Positions 24,401 through 35,360 of a stretch of DNA of 64,000 bases are shown piece by piece. The DNA is from Anagrus nilaparvatae (Eukaryota; Arthropoda; Insecta; Hymenoptera; Mymaridae): NCBI GenBank assembly GCA_022575985.1, contig JAKSXM010000141.1, forward strand, positions 372,001 to 436,000. Reading direction: 5' to 3'. The position numbers were made by a program, and so were the translations under genes. Numbering within the stretch: position 1 is the stretch's first letter; each line of letters begins with the position of its first letter. The notes beneath the pieces are model-generated. The model was given only the letters and a program-made list of their open reading frames with translations, searched no databases and was not told the DNA's origin.

Positions 24401-27400
24401 ACATCATCATTTTAAGTATTTACATAAACAAAACATCCAAATCATAGTTGAGTTAAAAGAAATGCTGCCTGTTAATATTTTAAATAAATTGGTTGTCTAT
24501 CATCAAAATCTAGACTACAAACGTTGCAAATCTTATAAGACCCTTACCAAAAAATTTGAAAATCTAAAAAGTCAATGTTCTGACAACAAAGATATTAGTC
24601 TGAATCAACACAACTGTGATCCTAAATCTGATCCTTGGTTAAAAAATCTCACTAATACTACAATTCCCAAAAAAGTATATGATTTAGTTAGATTAGGTGA
24701 AAATTTCAGTAGTTCTCATATTGTCCAAAAAAAACATCACGTATTAGAAATCATAAAAGATGTTGAATGTTATATTCGCAATGTTCCATACGATCAACAA
24801 CAGAAAGTTAAAAATTTCATTTTAAATTCTACAAAAAATTATCTTGATAAAAATCAAAAGTCATCAAAATTTGATTCATTAATCAAAGAATCTGTTAATG
24901 AATTAAAAAAATTTCTTAAAGAGAACCCTGATATTTTTTTCTCAAAAGCTGACAAAGGAAATTGTACTGTGTTACTTACAAATAAACAATATAATTTAAG
25001 TATTGAAAAAGCTCTATCCGATAAAAATACTTATTAATACTTAAAAAAGGTTATCTTAATAATTCTGAAGCTAAAGATTCAGTAGTATCAGAGTGTATTT
25101 TAGCTAGAGCATATGGTCTTCTTAAAGCTCATAAAATTACTGATGATATAATTATAGACGATAACTTACCTTTCAGACTTATTATTTCATGCATTGACTC
25201 ATTTAAATATTTTTTCTCCCAACTTTATGAAGAAATTCTCTCTAATAGTATAAAAAAAACCTCCTCAAAGCATTAAAAATAGTTATGATTTTATCAACAA
25301 AATTAAAAATATCAAAATTCCGGATAATTACGTAATGATCTCTTTAGATGTTGTATGCATGTATCCTAGCATACCGTTCGATTTGATAAAGAAAAGTATT
25401 GAAAATAGGTGGGACGCTATAAGAATGTATACAAACATTCCATTGAATGAGTTCATTTCTGGCCTAGAAATCTTAGTCAACACTACTTATTTTAAATTTA
25501 ATAGTAAATTCTATAAACAGATCTACGGCCTACCAATGGGCGACCCAAGTTCTCCTATTCTTGGAGAAATATCATTCTATGATTTAGAAAATACAGTTTT
25601 AAATAGTTTTGATTTTAATATTCCATTCTATGGCCGTTATGTTGATGATACCTTTCTTATTGTTCCTAAAGATAAGATTAAAACCATCCTAAATACTTTC
25701 AATAGTTTCCATCCTAGAATTAAATTCACAATGGAAATGGAAAATGATCAAAAATTGAACTTTCTAGATCTTATGATACATAGAGATAATTATGGCAACA
25801 TCTTAACTAATTGGTATAGAAAACCTACTTATTCAGGTAGAGTTTTGAATTATTTATCTAATCATCCTATGCAACACAAAATAGCAATCATCAAAAATCT
25901 TACTGACAAATCTATTAAATTGGCTGATAAAGAATTTCAACCCAGCAACCTCAAATACATTAATGAAATTTTACTGTTGAATAATTATCCTCAATCTTTA
26001 ATCTCCAAGCACATCAAAAAGAGACTTATTCATTTAAATTCTCTCAATAGTTCACAAAATACAGATTCTGATACAAATTTTAATAGTAGAAACCTTTTCA
26101 AACTTCCATATGTAAATGAAAATATCACAAATCATATAATAAATTTCATTAAACGATATGATTTAAACATTATTTTTCACATACCGTTCAAACTTAATAA
26201 ATTCATTAAATTAGGTAAAGATAAAATTAAAAAAGAAGAACATAAAAATATAGTTTATTTAATTAATTGTAAAGATTGTGATAGTAAATATATAGGCCAA
26301 ACAGGTAGATTAGCCAGTACAAGAATTTTTGAAGAACACCAAAAAAATTATAGTAGAAGTGAGAAAAACTACAATGTGATTTCTCTTCACAAGAAAGAAA
26401 CCAATAATCAAGGCTATGAACATGATTTTAACTTTGAGGAGTTTGAAATTTTACACCAAGAAAGCAATTTAAAAAAAAGAGAGCTTGTTGAATTGTTCTA
26501 CATTAAAAAACATCAAAAGCATGCATTAAATGTAAAAACCGATCTAAAAAATTTCTCTCCTCCCTACGAAATACTTCTTAACCAAATCATTTAAAATAAT
26601 ATTTTTTTTTTCAAGCAGTCGTTATTTGTATGTCATTTATTTATGAATTTTATTTGTAAATATTCTTTCTCTCTCATATACATATATATATATAGTTCAT
26701 AAACAGTAGCATTCAGAATGTGTAACAGTTTAATTAATCTATTATTTTCAACTATTGTAAATTAATTTTAATAAATCTAAATTTTATTAATATAAAAATG
26801 TTACTAATATAATAATTAAATATTTATAACTATAAAATGTACTACCTAATTTTTGACTGTATTTCTTATTTTAGAAATATGTGATAACTACCTACTTGGT
26901 AAGCTTATAAATTTTGTAACTAATTAATTTTATAGATCATTGTAATTTATATATGAATTTTTTAATAAAGGTTCCTTGATAAGGTCATCAGTTCGATGAC
27001 GAAACGTCGGTAAAAAATAATTTGTATTTTTTATTGCTCTTGGCCCAACAAGGTCGTATTATCACTTAATTTTAATAAATATTATATTATTAAAGATGTA
27101 AATTACTAATAATCTTATTTCCGAAAAAAATTTTAAATAATTTAAATTTAGCGCTAAAAATAATAAACATTGTATATGGCGTGGCAATCGTCAATGTTTA
27201 CAAGATTTATTATTAAATAAATGAGTTACATTAAAAACATTTTTATTGTATTCATATTATTCATTAAAACAATAAGCTACGTAAATTGTAAACATGACGT
27301 AGTAGCAGTTCAGGTTTTTCAAAAATATATTGTAAGGTACATAAAAGAAAACATGCCTCAAATTAAGAAAATTGAGTATGTTAGCGATGGTTGTCCTGGA

Positions 27401-30400
27401 CAATACAAAAATTGTTCCAACCTATACAATTTATGTCAACATAAAAAGAATTTTGGTATTGATGCTAAGTGGATATTTTTCGCAACTTCTCACGGTAAAT
27501 CAACTTGTGATATCATTGGAGGTACGATAAAAAGAGATACAAGCAAAGAAAGTTTACGTCGTGAATTTGATAATCAAATAATGAATGTAAGCGGCATTCA
27601 TGAATTTTGTGAACATCATTTAGCTACAATAAAAACAATAATAATAAGCAGAGAGGAGTTAAGCCTGGAATGTGACACAACATCATCAATGGCGCATACC
27701 ATTCCAGGAACACGAAATTATCACGACTTTACTCCATTATCAATTACAATAATTGGCTGTAAATATTTAAGTTCAGATGAAAGTTATTCCTTAAGATTTA
27801 ATTTGTTGAAAAAAATAGCTTATAAATGGTCAGCAAATACTTATGTCTCTTTCGTAATCTCAAAAACTTGGCTGGTAGGTTTTATTACAGATATAATTGA
27901 AGATGAATTAATAGCTAAAATATCTGTATTACAAAGTTTTTCAAAAAATATCTACAAATGGCCTGATACTGAGACCCGTGTTAAAGTAGGCTTTAATGAA
28001 ATTTTATACAATGTATCGGCTACAAATGAAGATGATAAAATAAAAATAAAATTAGGGCATACTCATTCCAAATACACTTAATATCTAAAGAATTTGGATT
28101 CTATTTGTGAATAAATTATCTAAATTATAAAAATATTTTCTGAATACATTATTGTAAGCTAAATATTATATAAATATCAATAAAAATTTTTTTAATAGAA
28201 TAATTTTCTCTTTATTAAAAAACTCATTCTTTTAAAGATTATCAAAATATGTAATTCATTAATTATTATTTAAAAAATTTTTTTTCTCTAAAGAATAGCT
28301 GTATTTTATAGAATGTAACTCCGAATTCCACCTAGTGACCAATATAGAGCTAAAAAATAATTTAAATTTATAGAATTTTCTATGAACTCTTTTACACTAA
28401 AGCCAAAAAATTATTAAAGTATAGAAAAAGTTTAAAATTTTACTGGAAACCCGAATTTGACATTAATTAAATCATAAAGGGTCATGTAGTACGGCAAAAT
28501 TCCAAAATACTGCTAAAAAACGATAAAAATCAAAATTTTGTATTTAAGGCATTTGGTGTGAGCTCGTTTACATCAAAGCCTAAAAATTATTTAAATAAAG
28601 AAAATATGTAAAATTTCCCTGGGAATCCGAATCTCACCTTGTTTAAATTGTTCGAAGTCATTTAGAGCGGGAAAATTCAAAAAAATTGCTAAAAAACGAT
28701 AAAAATCAAAATTTTGTATTTAAGGCATTTGGTGTGAGCTCGTTTACATCAAAGCCTAAAAATGATTTAAATAAAGAAAATATGTAAAATTTCCCTGGGA
28801 ATCCGAATCTCACCTTGTTTAAATCGTTCGGAGTTATTTAGAGCGGGAAAATTCAAGAAAACTGCTAAAAAACGATAAAAATCAAAATTTTGTATTTAAA
28901 GCATTTGGTGTGAGCTCGCTTACATCGAAGCCTAAAAATGATTTAAATAAAGAAAATATGTAAAATTTCCCTGGGAATCCGAATCTCACTTTGTTTAAAT
29001 CGTTTGGAGTCATTTAGAGCGGGAAAATTAAAAAAAACTGCTAAAAAACGATAAAAATCAAAATTTTGTATTTAAGGCATTTGGTGTGAGCTCGTTTACA
29101 TCGAAGCCTAAAAAGGATTTAAATAAAGAAAATATATGAAATTTCCCTGGGAATCCGAATCTTACCTTGTTCAAATCGTTCGGAGTCATTTAGAGCGGGA
29201 AAATTCAAAAAAACTGCTAAAAAATGAGAAAAATTGAGGAAAATTCACGATTTTTCGGTTATTTTAGGGTCTAGGAAGTTCGATCGCATCTAGGTTGATA
29301 TGGCATCCGAAAATATATATAAAAACACGCTTTTCCTGAGAAGCTGAATAAAAAATTCGGATATACAATTTTTCTGTAGTTTCCGTAATATACCCTGTGA
29401 ATTTATCGATTTTCTGGCTCCCCGTGTAGGAATTTTCAAAAACTAATGGCATGACTGGATTCCTGAGGAAATTTTACTATAGTACCTCTTTTTTCATTAT
29501 TTTTAATGATTTCCAAAAGGAATGGCACATAAAAGAAGAATGGGTGGCTGAGGAAAGATGAAAACGTCTTTTTTTTTCAAAAATTCGCCCTGGGCTTAGT
29601 TTTCAATATTAAGGGCTAAAATGTGGGGACATAGTCCATTTTTGATAGGTAATTAGCAAAAAAAAGTTTTTAGCCGGTTTCAGCGACCCAACCTGGAAAC
29701 TTTTGCTGAATTCACTAAGAATCACTCTGTAAAAAACTTAAATTAGCATGAAAAATTTTTTTCTTTTTGTTCCGGATGGGAAATTTTCCTGGCTATCGGA
29801 AATATGCCTGGCTATTGACTACCCGGGGGTCAAAATTTTTTTTTGAGTAGCACATTGTTTAGGATTGTTGGCCACCCTAATATATAAAATCTTTACTTTT
29901 CCAATCATACTTATAAAACGCCAGACACATAATAATTTACCCTAGACATTGCAATAATAAACATTCCCCTAAAAATCAATACGTGGATTAAAAGACATTG
30001 GTCGAATAAAAGAATGATGGCCGCGAAGCCTTCCAATCAATATACAGCCCTCAAAGTAAAAATAACCAATGACCGTTTCATTTTAGTCGGCCATCATGGA
30101 AACACCCTAACATTAACCTATCAAAATAATAAACAAGGGGAAAGTTGAGTTTGTTCTGTACATACCCCTTTTTAGCACCGCCCAAGCACGCGAATATATA
30201 AACCAGGTTTTCACCAGGGGAGCGCACTTCGAGGGAGTCTACGAACGACTAACCATCGTATCAAAGACTGAGTAATACCGCGTACTCACCGTCGCGTCAC
30301 TCATACTTCGGGTCAACAATATCTTCGCGCATTTTCACTAAATTCTACCCTTTAGTGCAATTGTAAAGACTTTCTTGGTACGAATAATTTTGAACTAAAT

Positions 30401-31573
30401 AAAAGTACTCAGTTAACTTTTAAAGCGCGAGTGTAGAATTATTTTACAACCTAACTTCCGTAAACTTTCTTCCAAAAATATACCAAATCACGGTCCAGCC
30501 GAATCAAGACGCCGAAAAGTGAAAGCCAACCAACATCAAGAAAATCATCATACCATTTGTCTACAAATTGGCCTAAACCCCAAAAACGTAACAACATGCA
30601 CGAGGAATTGCTAAGATAGGCTGTTTTTTTTTTCAAAAGTCAATTTCTCAAATGCCTATTAGTGAAAAATCTTCTATGCAGGCTTAAAATTTTCCTTAAA
30701 CCTCATATTTTTTGGCTAAAAAAAAATTTCAATGGGACACTGCTTTTTAGGAGCTCTAGATAAAAAAATAGCAGCTTTCAAAAGATCATTTTTTACCAGT
30801 TTCAAATTTCCCGCCAAGTTATGTTTATCACTAATAGGCATTTGAGAAATTGACTTTTGAAAATCGAAAAACTTTTTTTTTTTTATTAGTTTTATACGTT
30901 TTTGACGGTAACTGTATTAACATTTTATTTTGAATTAAGTCAAAAACAAAATTAATTAAAAAATTTCTTCTAAATTGTATCTAAAATTTGAATTTTGACT
31001 GCGAAAAATCATAAAATAAATTTTTTTTCAATTACAGTTGTATCTGGGCTTAGATATTTATATTCATAAACGATTGTGGCAAGATATGTTGATGGATAAA
31101 CCAAGCATATTTTTACGAAATGCTGCAGATTATATATGGTCCAAAGGAAAGGTTCCAATTATTAAAAGGTTCGTTTATTTTTGATTCAGCTTAATTAATT
31201 CCTGTGCTAAATAAATGTAATTAATACAATTCCTTCGTAGAGTTTTACTTAGTTTAATATTATTTTAAAAGATATTTTCATTAAATTCACGCTTTTATTT
31301 CAATATTTACCTACATTTAAATAAATTTTTTTAGATTTATGCCACGAGTATTTTAAATCTAAAATAATAGATTAAGCTACCGAAATATATAAGGCAAGAG
31401 TTAAAGAAAAGGAAAGATTATTTATGCCAAAAATAAGCAGAATAATTGGACAATACGTCCAGGATCTCAGATTACCGTTAATGAGGAAAGCTTATGAAAA
31501 TCAAGAATCCCTTTATAATAGAGACGAAGAGAACGAAACCGAGGATGGCAGTAGCAGCGAAGATGACCAATAG
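21480..31573 (+). CDS. Possible host gene, exons of an unrecognised protein split by a TE-filled intron
   Basis: Exon candidate 21480..21553 is bounded by TTTTTGCAG and GAG|GTATAT and encodes LRSLHIIDTETQGRRLASTN followed by DEGE, ending in phase 0. Candidate 31038..31168, after TTACAG, is open in phase 0 and encodes LYLGLDIYIHKRLWQDMLMD, then KPSIFLRNAADYIWSKG. A final block at about 31386..31573 encodes KARVKEKERLFMPKISRIIG and an acidic end (DEENETEDGSSSEDDQ) before a stop, with AATAAA about 60 bases on. The junction between the last two blocks is unclear: the best donor (31169, GTTCGT) is weak and the phases do not match cleanly. I do not recognise the protein. Composition and acidic tail suggest a real coding region. 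The 9.5 kb between the first two exons is entirely mobile elements. It could instead be three unrelated fragments. Confidence 0.4.
22440..22770. repeat. Left tandem array, about 175 bp unit, two copies
   Basis: The block TTTTAGCAGTTTTTTTGAAT..GCTCTAAATGACTCCGAACGAT..GGCTT(C/T)GATGTAAACGAGCTCACACC occurs twice in this arm. Confidence 0.75.
22939..22979 (-). ncRNA. Hammerhead-ribozyme-like end motif of Penelope (left copy)
   Basis: The minus strand reads the same motif as at 26971..27010: a 6-bp hairpin stem followed by GAAACGTC. See that entry for the limits of the match. Confidence 0.35.
23355..24138 (-). pseudogene. Penelope-like RT C-terminus and GIY-YIG endonuclease, inverted partial copy
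   Basis: Matches residues about 160 to 419 of the plus-strand ORF at 25335..26594 almost perfectly; I noticed one substitution (ESK for ESN). It begins at WYRKPTYSGRVLNYLSNHP-type sequence after the RT core and contains the GIY-YIG nuclease signature VYLINCKDCDSKYIGQTGR. The RT catalytic part is absent, so this copy cannot act alone. The first few residues of the open frame (MLYFYR) come from the junction, not from the element. Confidence 0.9.
24177..26594 (+). pseudogene. Penelope-like reverse transcriptase with GIY-YIG endonuclease (broken)
   Basis: The N-terminal part, 24177..25037, ends with KADKGNCTVLLTNKQYN, a block typical of Penelope RTs, and stops after DKNTY. The next section is legible in other frames (RAYGLLKAHK, LPFRLIIS) as far as the second open part, 25335..26594. 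That part has motif A (ISLDVVCMYPSIP), motif B (YGLPMGDPSSP), motif C (YVDDTFLI), then the GIY-YIG nuclease (VYLINCKDCDSKYIGQTGR) and the C-terminal end. I count one in-frame stop at 25035..25037 and two frameshifts at A-runs (near 25045 and 25253). Catalytic residues are kept, so decay is slight and recent. Confidence 0.9.
26971..27010 (+). ncRNA. Hammerhead-ribozyme-like motif at the Penelope 3' end
   Basis: GTCATC (26984..26989) and GATGAC (26995..27000) form a perfect stem around the loop AGTTC and are followed by GAAACGTC (27001..27008), like stem II and the 3' core of a hammerhead. The upstream core is only approximate: CTTGATAAG stands where CTGATGA is expected. Penelope-like elements are known to carry hammerhead motifs near their ends. 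Activity is therefore uncertain. Confidence 0.4.
27221..28081 (+). CDS. Transposon-derived protein, SDG..QYKN / ATSHGK..CD family (fragment)
   Basis: 286 codons. The first 23 residues (MSYIKNIFIVFILFIKTISY) look like a signal or membrane segment but are more likely junction sequence. The recognisable part starts at HDVVAVQVFQKY and includes YVSDGCPGQYKNCSNLYNLC, FGIDAKWIFFATSHGKSTCD and GGTIKRDTSKESLR. From memory these motifs define a family repeated in insects and cnidarians, usually considered transposon-encoded; the Asp residues may be catalytic. Family members are normally much longer at the N-terminus, so this one is truncated, with the Penelope composite ending about 140 bases upstream. 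It lies inside the inverted-repeat element 21901..29728 and may be its former transposase. No host function is implied. Confidence 0.6.
   Translation: MSYIKNIFIVFILFIKTISYVNCKHDVVAVQVFQKYIVRYIKENMPQIKKIEYVSDGCPGQYKNCSNLYNLCQHKKNFGIDAKWIFFATSHGKSTCDIIGGTIKRDTSKESLRREFDNQIMNVSGIHEFCEHHLATIKTIIISREELSLECDTTSSMAHTIPGTRNYHDFTPLSITIIGCKYLSSDESYSLRFNLLKKIAYKWSANTYVSFVISKTWLVGFITDIIEDELIAKISVLQSFSKNIYKWPDTETRVKVGFNEILYNVSATNEDDKIKIKLGHTHSKYT
28330..29220. repeat. Right tandem array, about 175 bp unit, about five copies
   Basis: The same unit as at 22440..22770, in opposite orientation. Copies begin near 28500, 28685, 28860 and 29035, with a diverged one before 28500. Copies within the array differ at single bases, such as TCATTTAG against TTATTTAG. 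Confidence 0.75.
29873..30450 (+). mobile_element. Possible solo LTR
   Basis: A locally less AT-rich stretch starts TGTTGGCC and ends TTTTACA. It contains a TATATAAA box at 30194..30203 and an AATAAA signal near 30399, in the order seen in BEL or gypsy LTRs. There are no flanking coding regions and I could not find a matching target duplication, so the call is tentative. Confidence 0.35.
30632..30862. repeat. Short inverted repeat, about 230 bp
   Basis: CAAAAGTCAATTTCTCAAAT..CCTATTAGTG at 30634..30664 is repeated as its complement at 30829..30860. The 165-base centre is AT-rich and non-coding, so this is a small MITE-like hairpin. Confidence 0.6.
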
Positions 31574-31748
31574 GAAAAATCAAATATAGCTAATTTATTA
31601 AATACAACTTTGATTTGTATAAAAGCATAAAAATAATAAACGTTCAATTAATATATATATCATAATTATAATACAATAACTTACTTTATTATGCGGGTTT
31701 CCATTGTTATTTTTTGTATTAAAATGTATTTATTAAATCGGAAATACA

Positions 31749-33076
31749 CCCTAGTGCAAAAGATAAATAAATCAGCGCTTATTTTTAGCACTAAATCATC
31801 GATAAATCAGTGCTGATTCATCGCTCATTCAGCACTTATTTAGTGCAAAAAAAAAATAAATTAAAAAATTTTTTCTTTATATTTTTGAAAAATTTTTTAA
31901 AAATTTTTCAGGTGAGAGTGGAGGGAGATTTTTTAAAAATCGTGAAAAGCCGGACGCGAAAATGAATAATTTTTTCAAAAAAATTCCGAATTTTTAAAAT
32001 TAGAGAAAATAGTAGCTGAAGTTTGTTGGGGGGGGGGTTTCAGGTGTGCTGAGTTAAAATTTTATACTTAAATTTTAGAATTCAAATTTGCGGAACCAAA
32101 ATCGGCCAATTTTATTCGAAAAAATGCTAAATTTCATAAAACTGAAAAAATAATAGCCGAAGACTATTTCGAATGGTTTTCAGGTGTGTAGAGCTATAAT
32201 TTTATACTTAAATTTTATAATTCATATTCATGTATATAAATCTAGTTCAGCACACCTGAAAACACCCCGAAATAGTCTTCAACTCTTATTTTTTTAGTTT
32301 TAAAAAATGTAGCAATTTTTTGAGAAAGAAAATGACCAATTCCTGATCAGCAAATTTGATTTTAAAATTTAAGTCTAAATTTGTAGCTCAACAAACCTGA
32401 AAAACCCTCGAAACAGTCTTAGGCTATTATTTTTTCAATTTTTAAAAATTTGGTTCTTTTGTGAAAAAAAATTGGCCAATTTCAGGTCAGCAAATTTGAA
32501 TTTTAAAAATTAAGTATAAAATTCTAGCTTAGCACACCTGAAAACCCTAAAAACAGCATTCTGCTATTATTTTTTCAGTTTAAAATATTATTGGCTTTGG
32601 TCAATTTCGGTTCAGCAAATTTAAATTTTAAAATTTGAGTATAAAATTCTAGCTCAACAAACCTGAAAAACCCTCGAAACAGTCTTAGGCAATTTTTTTT
32701 CAATTTTAAAAAATTTGGCATATTTGCGAAAAAAATTGGCCAATTTCAGGTCAGCAACTTTGAATTTTAAAATTTAAATATAAAATTCTAGCTTAACACA
32801 CCTGAAAACCCCCCGTAACTGTCATAGGCTATTATTTTTTCAATTTTCGAAAATTCGGAATTTTTTCGAAAAAGTTGTCTAATTTCGGGTCCGCAGTTTT
32901 AAAAGAACTCTCTATACCCTCCCCTCAAAAAATTTTCATTTAGTTATTTTTTGCACTAAATAAGCGTTGAATTAACGATCAATCAGCGCTGATTTATCGA
33001 TTATTTAGCGATTACTTAGTGCTGAGAATAAGCCCTGAAAATAAGCACTGATTTAGCGCTATCTTTTGCTCCAGGG
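31749..33076. mobile_element. Foldback element with CCCTGGAGCAAAAGAT-type ends and tandem arms
   Basis: The ends read CCCTAGTGCAAAAGAT at 31749 and, as complement, CCCTGGAGCAAAAGAT at 33076. They are followed inward by a subterminal region full of ATTCAGCGCTTATTT-like words (AATCAGCGCT, TTTAGTGC). The interior is a tandem array of a unit of about 130 to 145 bp built around CACACCTGAAAACC..GGCCAATTTC. About two units are in plus orientation (31920..32230) and about five inverted (32230..32900). No protein frame. Confidence 0.65.
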
Positions 33077-33704
33077 TAAACCACTTTTTCATCACTGAAT
33101 TATAACTGCTTGTAAAATATTTTATCAACGGTCTTGAAAAATGTATACCTCATTATTTTTTAAATAATATTGTAATTTTTAATTTTTATTTATAAAAGTT
33201 TTTGTAAAAAAAAAATTAGTAAATTAGTACTTTTCAACAAAGAAAAATTTATAAAATATTTTAAAATAAATTTAATTTTAAATAAAAAAAACATTGTATT
33301 TGTTGCCTTAAAATTATGTTATATCTTACATAATTTCATACATTCTTCATACTTTCTTACCCGCAGGTTCTTACTTGAAATTCTTACATATTTCTTACAT
33401 AGGATTTTATGTATAAGTATTTTTGGGAGGGAACCATTATCTTTATTTATTTAAATTTTTCATATAAACAACATTTTTTAATAATCATTAGTTTATTAAT
33501 TAACCTTTAAAAGTTTAGAATCAATTTAAATCATATGTTTATTTTCTTATCAGTATATTTTAATTTTATACAATATTGATAATGAGTCCCAATTTTTATA
33601 ATAAATTTAAAAATAATTGAATAATCGCTTTTAATTCGGCCAATCAGAAGGCGAATAAAAAGGTGGAATAGAAGCAACTTCAGATCTCAATCGATTTTTA
33701 TAAA
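33077..33704. other. Non-coding AT-rich spacer
   Basis: Nothing recognisable apart from a cluster of CTTACAT words around 33320..33420. Confidence 0.4.
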
Positions 33705-34290
33705 AGGGATTTTTGAAATCAGCGTACAAAAAAACCTACTAGATCCTTTGAAAATAAATAAATACATTATTTTGGCAAAGTGAGATTTTGAGGGGTGAAA
33801 GGGGTGAAAAATGGCCAATTTCACCCTTTAGAAGATGTTAAATGTAATTTTTGACATCATTTTTGAAATCAGCGTCCAAAAAAACCTACTAGGACCTTTG
33901 AAAATAAAAAAATAAGTTCTTTTGGCAAAATGAGTTTTTTAGGGGTGAAAGGGGTGAAAATGGCCAATTTCACCCTTTAGAACCTTTTGTATGTTATTTC
34001 TGACATCATTTTTGAGATCAGCAACCTGAAAAACCTATTTAGTTCATTTAGTTTTAAAAGAAAGTACCTTAAAGGTTTATGTCAATTTTGGGAAAAATGG
34101 CCAAATTCACCCCTTAGAACCTGTTAAATGTCATTTTTGACCCAAAATTCTAATTTAGTGACCTATTTAACCAGATAGCATCATATAAAAGTCGATAAAA
34201 ACATTTTTTACTACATTTCAAAATTGGGGGGGGGGAAGGGGTGAAAAATGGGTGGTAAAATCACCCCTTGATATTTGCTACAATTCTCCG
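33705..34290. repeat. Minisatellite-like tandem array, about 150 bp unit, about four copies
   Basis: The block TTTTGAAATCAGCG..CCTACTAG.. to GGGGTGAAA..TGGCCAATTTCACCC repeats from about 33711, 33862 and 34009, with a diverged fourth copy to about 34290. Unit length varies by a few bases. Confidence 0.75.
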
Positions 34291-35360
34291 TTTGGACGCT
34301 TTGTTTGTATTATTTTTTTGAAGCAAATGCAAAAGGTTTCACCAAAATTCATCCACTTTCAGAGGCAGTTAGAGACTTATTGACCTTTTTTTTCACACTA
34401 TACCCCTGACTATATGCCTTTATTCAGAAATAACACGTAATTACTAGGTAGTAGGAAAACAAATGACGTTCTTTAGTTCTCAAAAGCCGAATAAATTTAC
34501 AGGAATTATTTTTATAAATTTAATTATTATATACGGGTTTGTCCCGTTAATTTGTTTAAAAAAAAAAAAATAAAAAAAAAAAAATATAAGTATGTATAAA
34601 AAAAAAATAGAGCAACAATTTTTATTCTTTAAAATAGTATTTAATTTCATTGTTTTTTTCTAAGTTTATTTATTATTACAATATTCATATGAAAATACAG
34701 AATTCATTTTATAATTTACAGTTTAGACATATCATAATTTAAGATCACTCTTTTACTTAAAATTAACATTATTAATTTTAAATTCACCTTTTTATATTTA
34801 CATAAAATAATAAATTTTAAAATAATTACTTTGAGTCAATAAATTTATTTTTTTATTATTATTAAATAAAAATATTTGATTTCTGAGCTAACAATTTGCT
34901 TTATTTTCTCAATAAATTGCCCACGTTTCGAAGACCTTCAGTCTGCATTATCAAGGCTAAAAATTTGACAATATTTTACAATTTTATAAAAACTTTTTTT
35001 ACATAATTCCAAATTTAAAATTAACATTACCTTATTAAATATTTTAAAGTAAAGAATATACAATATTCTTCACTGAGTAACGATCTTATACTAATCTTTT
35101 AGCTTTTAAAAAATTTTACAAGTGCTAGATTTTTTTACACGAAGGAACATAATATAAACAAAATATAAAGTTTGTGACTCTAACGTACATTTTTAAAGAC
35201 TATTTTTTAATATGAAACTTATTACTCATTATTAAATACTCTGAATCTATAAATTTTCAAAATAATTTATTTGTCGGTCTCTCAACTCTTCTCTATGAAT
35301 TTTAACATATATATCTAAATGTTCAAGTGCTTTTAGGTTTAAAAAATTTTTATTTAATTT
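34291..35360. other. AT-rich stretch with Penelope-like 3' motif
   Basis: Mostly AT-rich. At 34918..34962 the minus strand reads CCTTGATAATGCAGACTGAA, then GGTCTTCGAAACGTGGG, with a short hairpin ahead of GAAACGT. This resembles the end motif of the Penelope element at 26971..27010 and fits as the 3' region of the Penelope fragment that follows at 35361. Confidence 0.5.

Larger units (their letters stand above)
22878..27082. mobile_element. Penelope-like retroelement with an inverted partial copy
   Basis: The right part (about 24150..27082, plus strand) has the full reverse transcriptase plus GIY-YIG coding region and the 3' sequence. The left part (22878..about 24138, minus strand) is a nearly identical copy of only the last third of the coding region plus the same 3' sequence, head to head with the right part. 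Both outer ends share the TTACCGACGTTTCGTCATCG-type end sequence. Such partial inverted copies next to a full copy are known for Penelope-like elements. The two copies differ at very few sites, so the arrangement formed recently or is kept alike by conversion. Confidence 0.85.
21901..29728. mobile_element. Long inverted-repeat element with tandem-repeat arms, enclosing other elements
   Basis: The left arm 21901..22770 and right arm 28508..29728 are reverse complements with few differences; a 62-codon frame occurs identically in both (22177 + and 29264 -). Each arm has an outer unique part and an inner tandem array of a unit of about 175 bp (two copies left, about four to five right). Between the arms lie the Penelope-like composite (22878..27082) and the ORF at 27221..28081, which may be the remains of the protein of this element. 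No target duplication could be defined. Confidence 0.7.

Noticed and set aside
27221..27290. Signal peptide on the 286-codon ORF
   Set aside because: The hydrophobic start precedes a truncated transposon-type protein and is more likely junction sequence read by chance.
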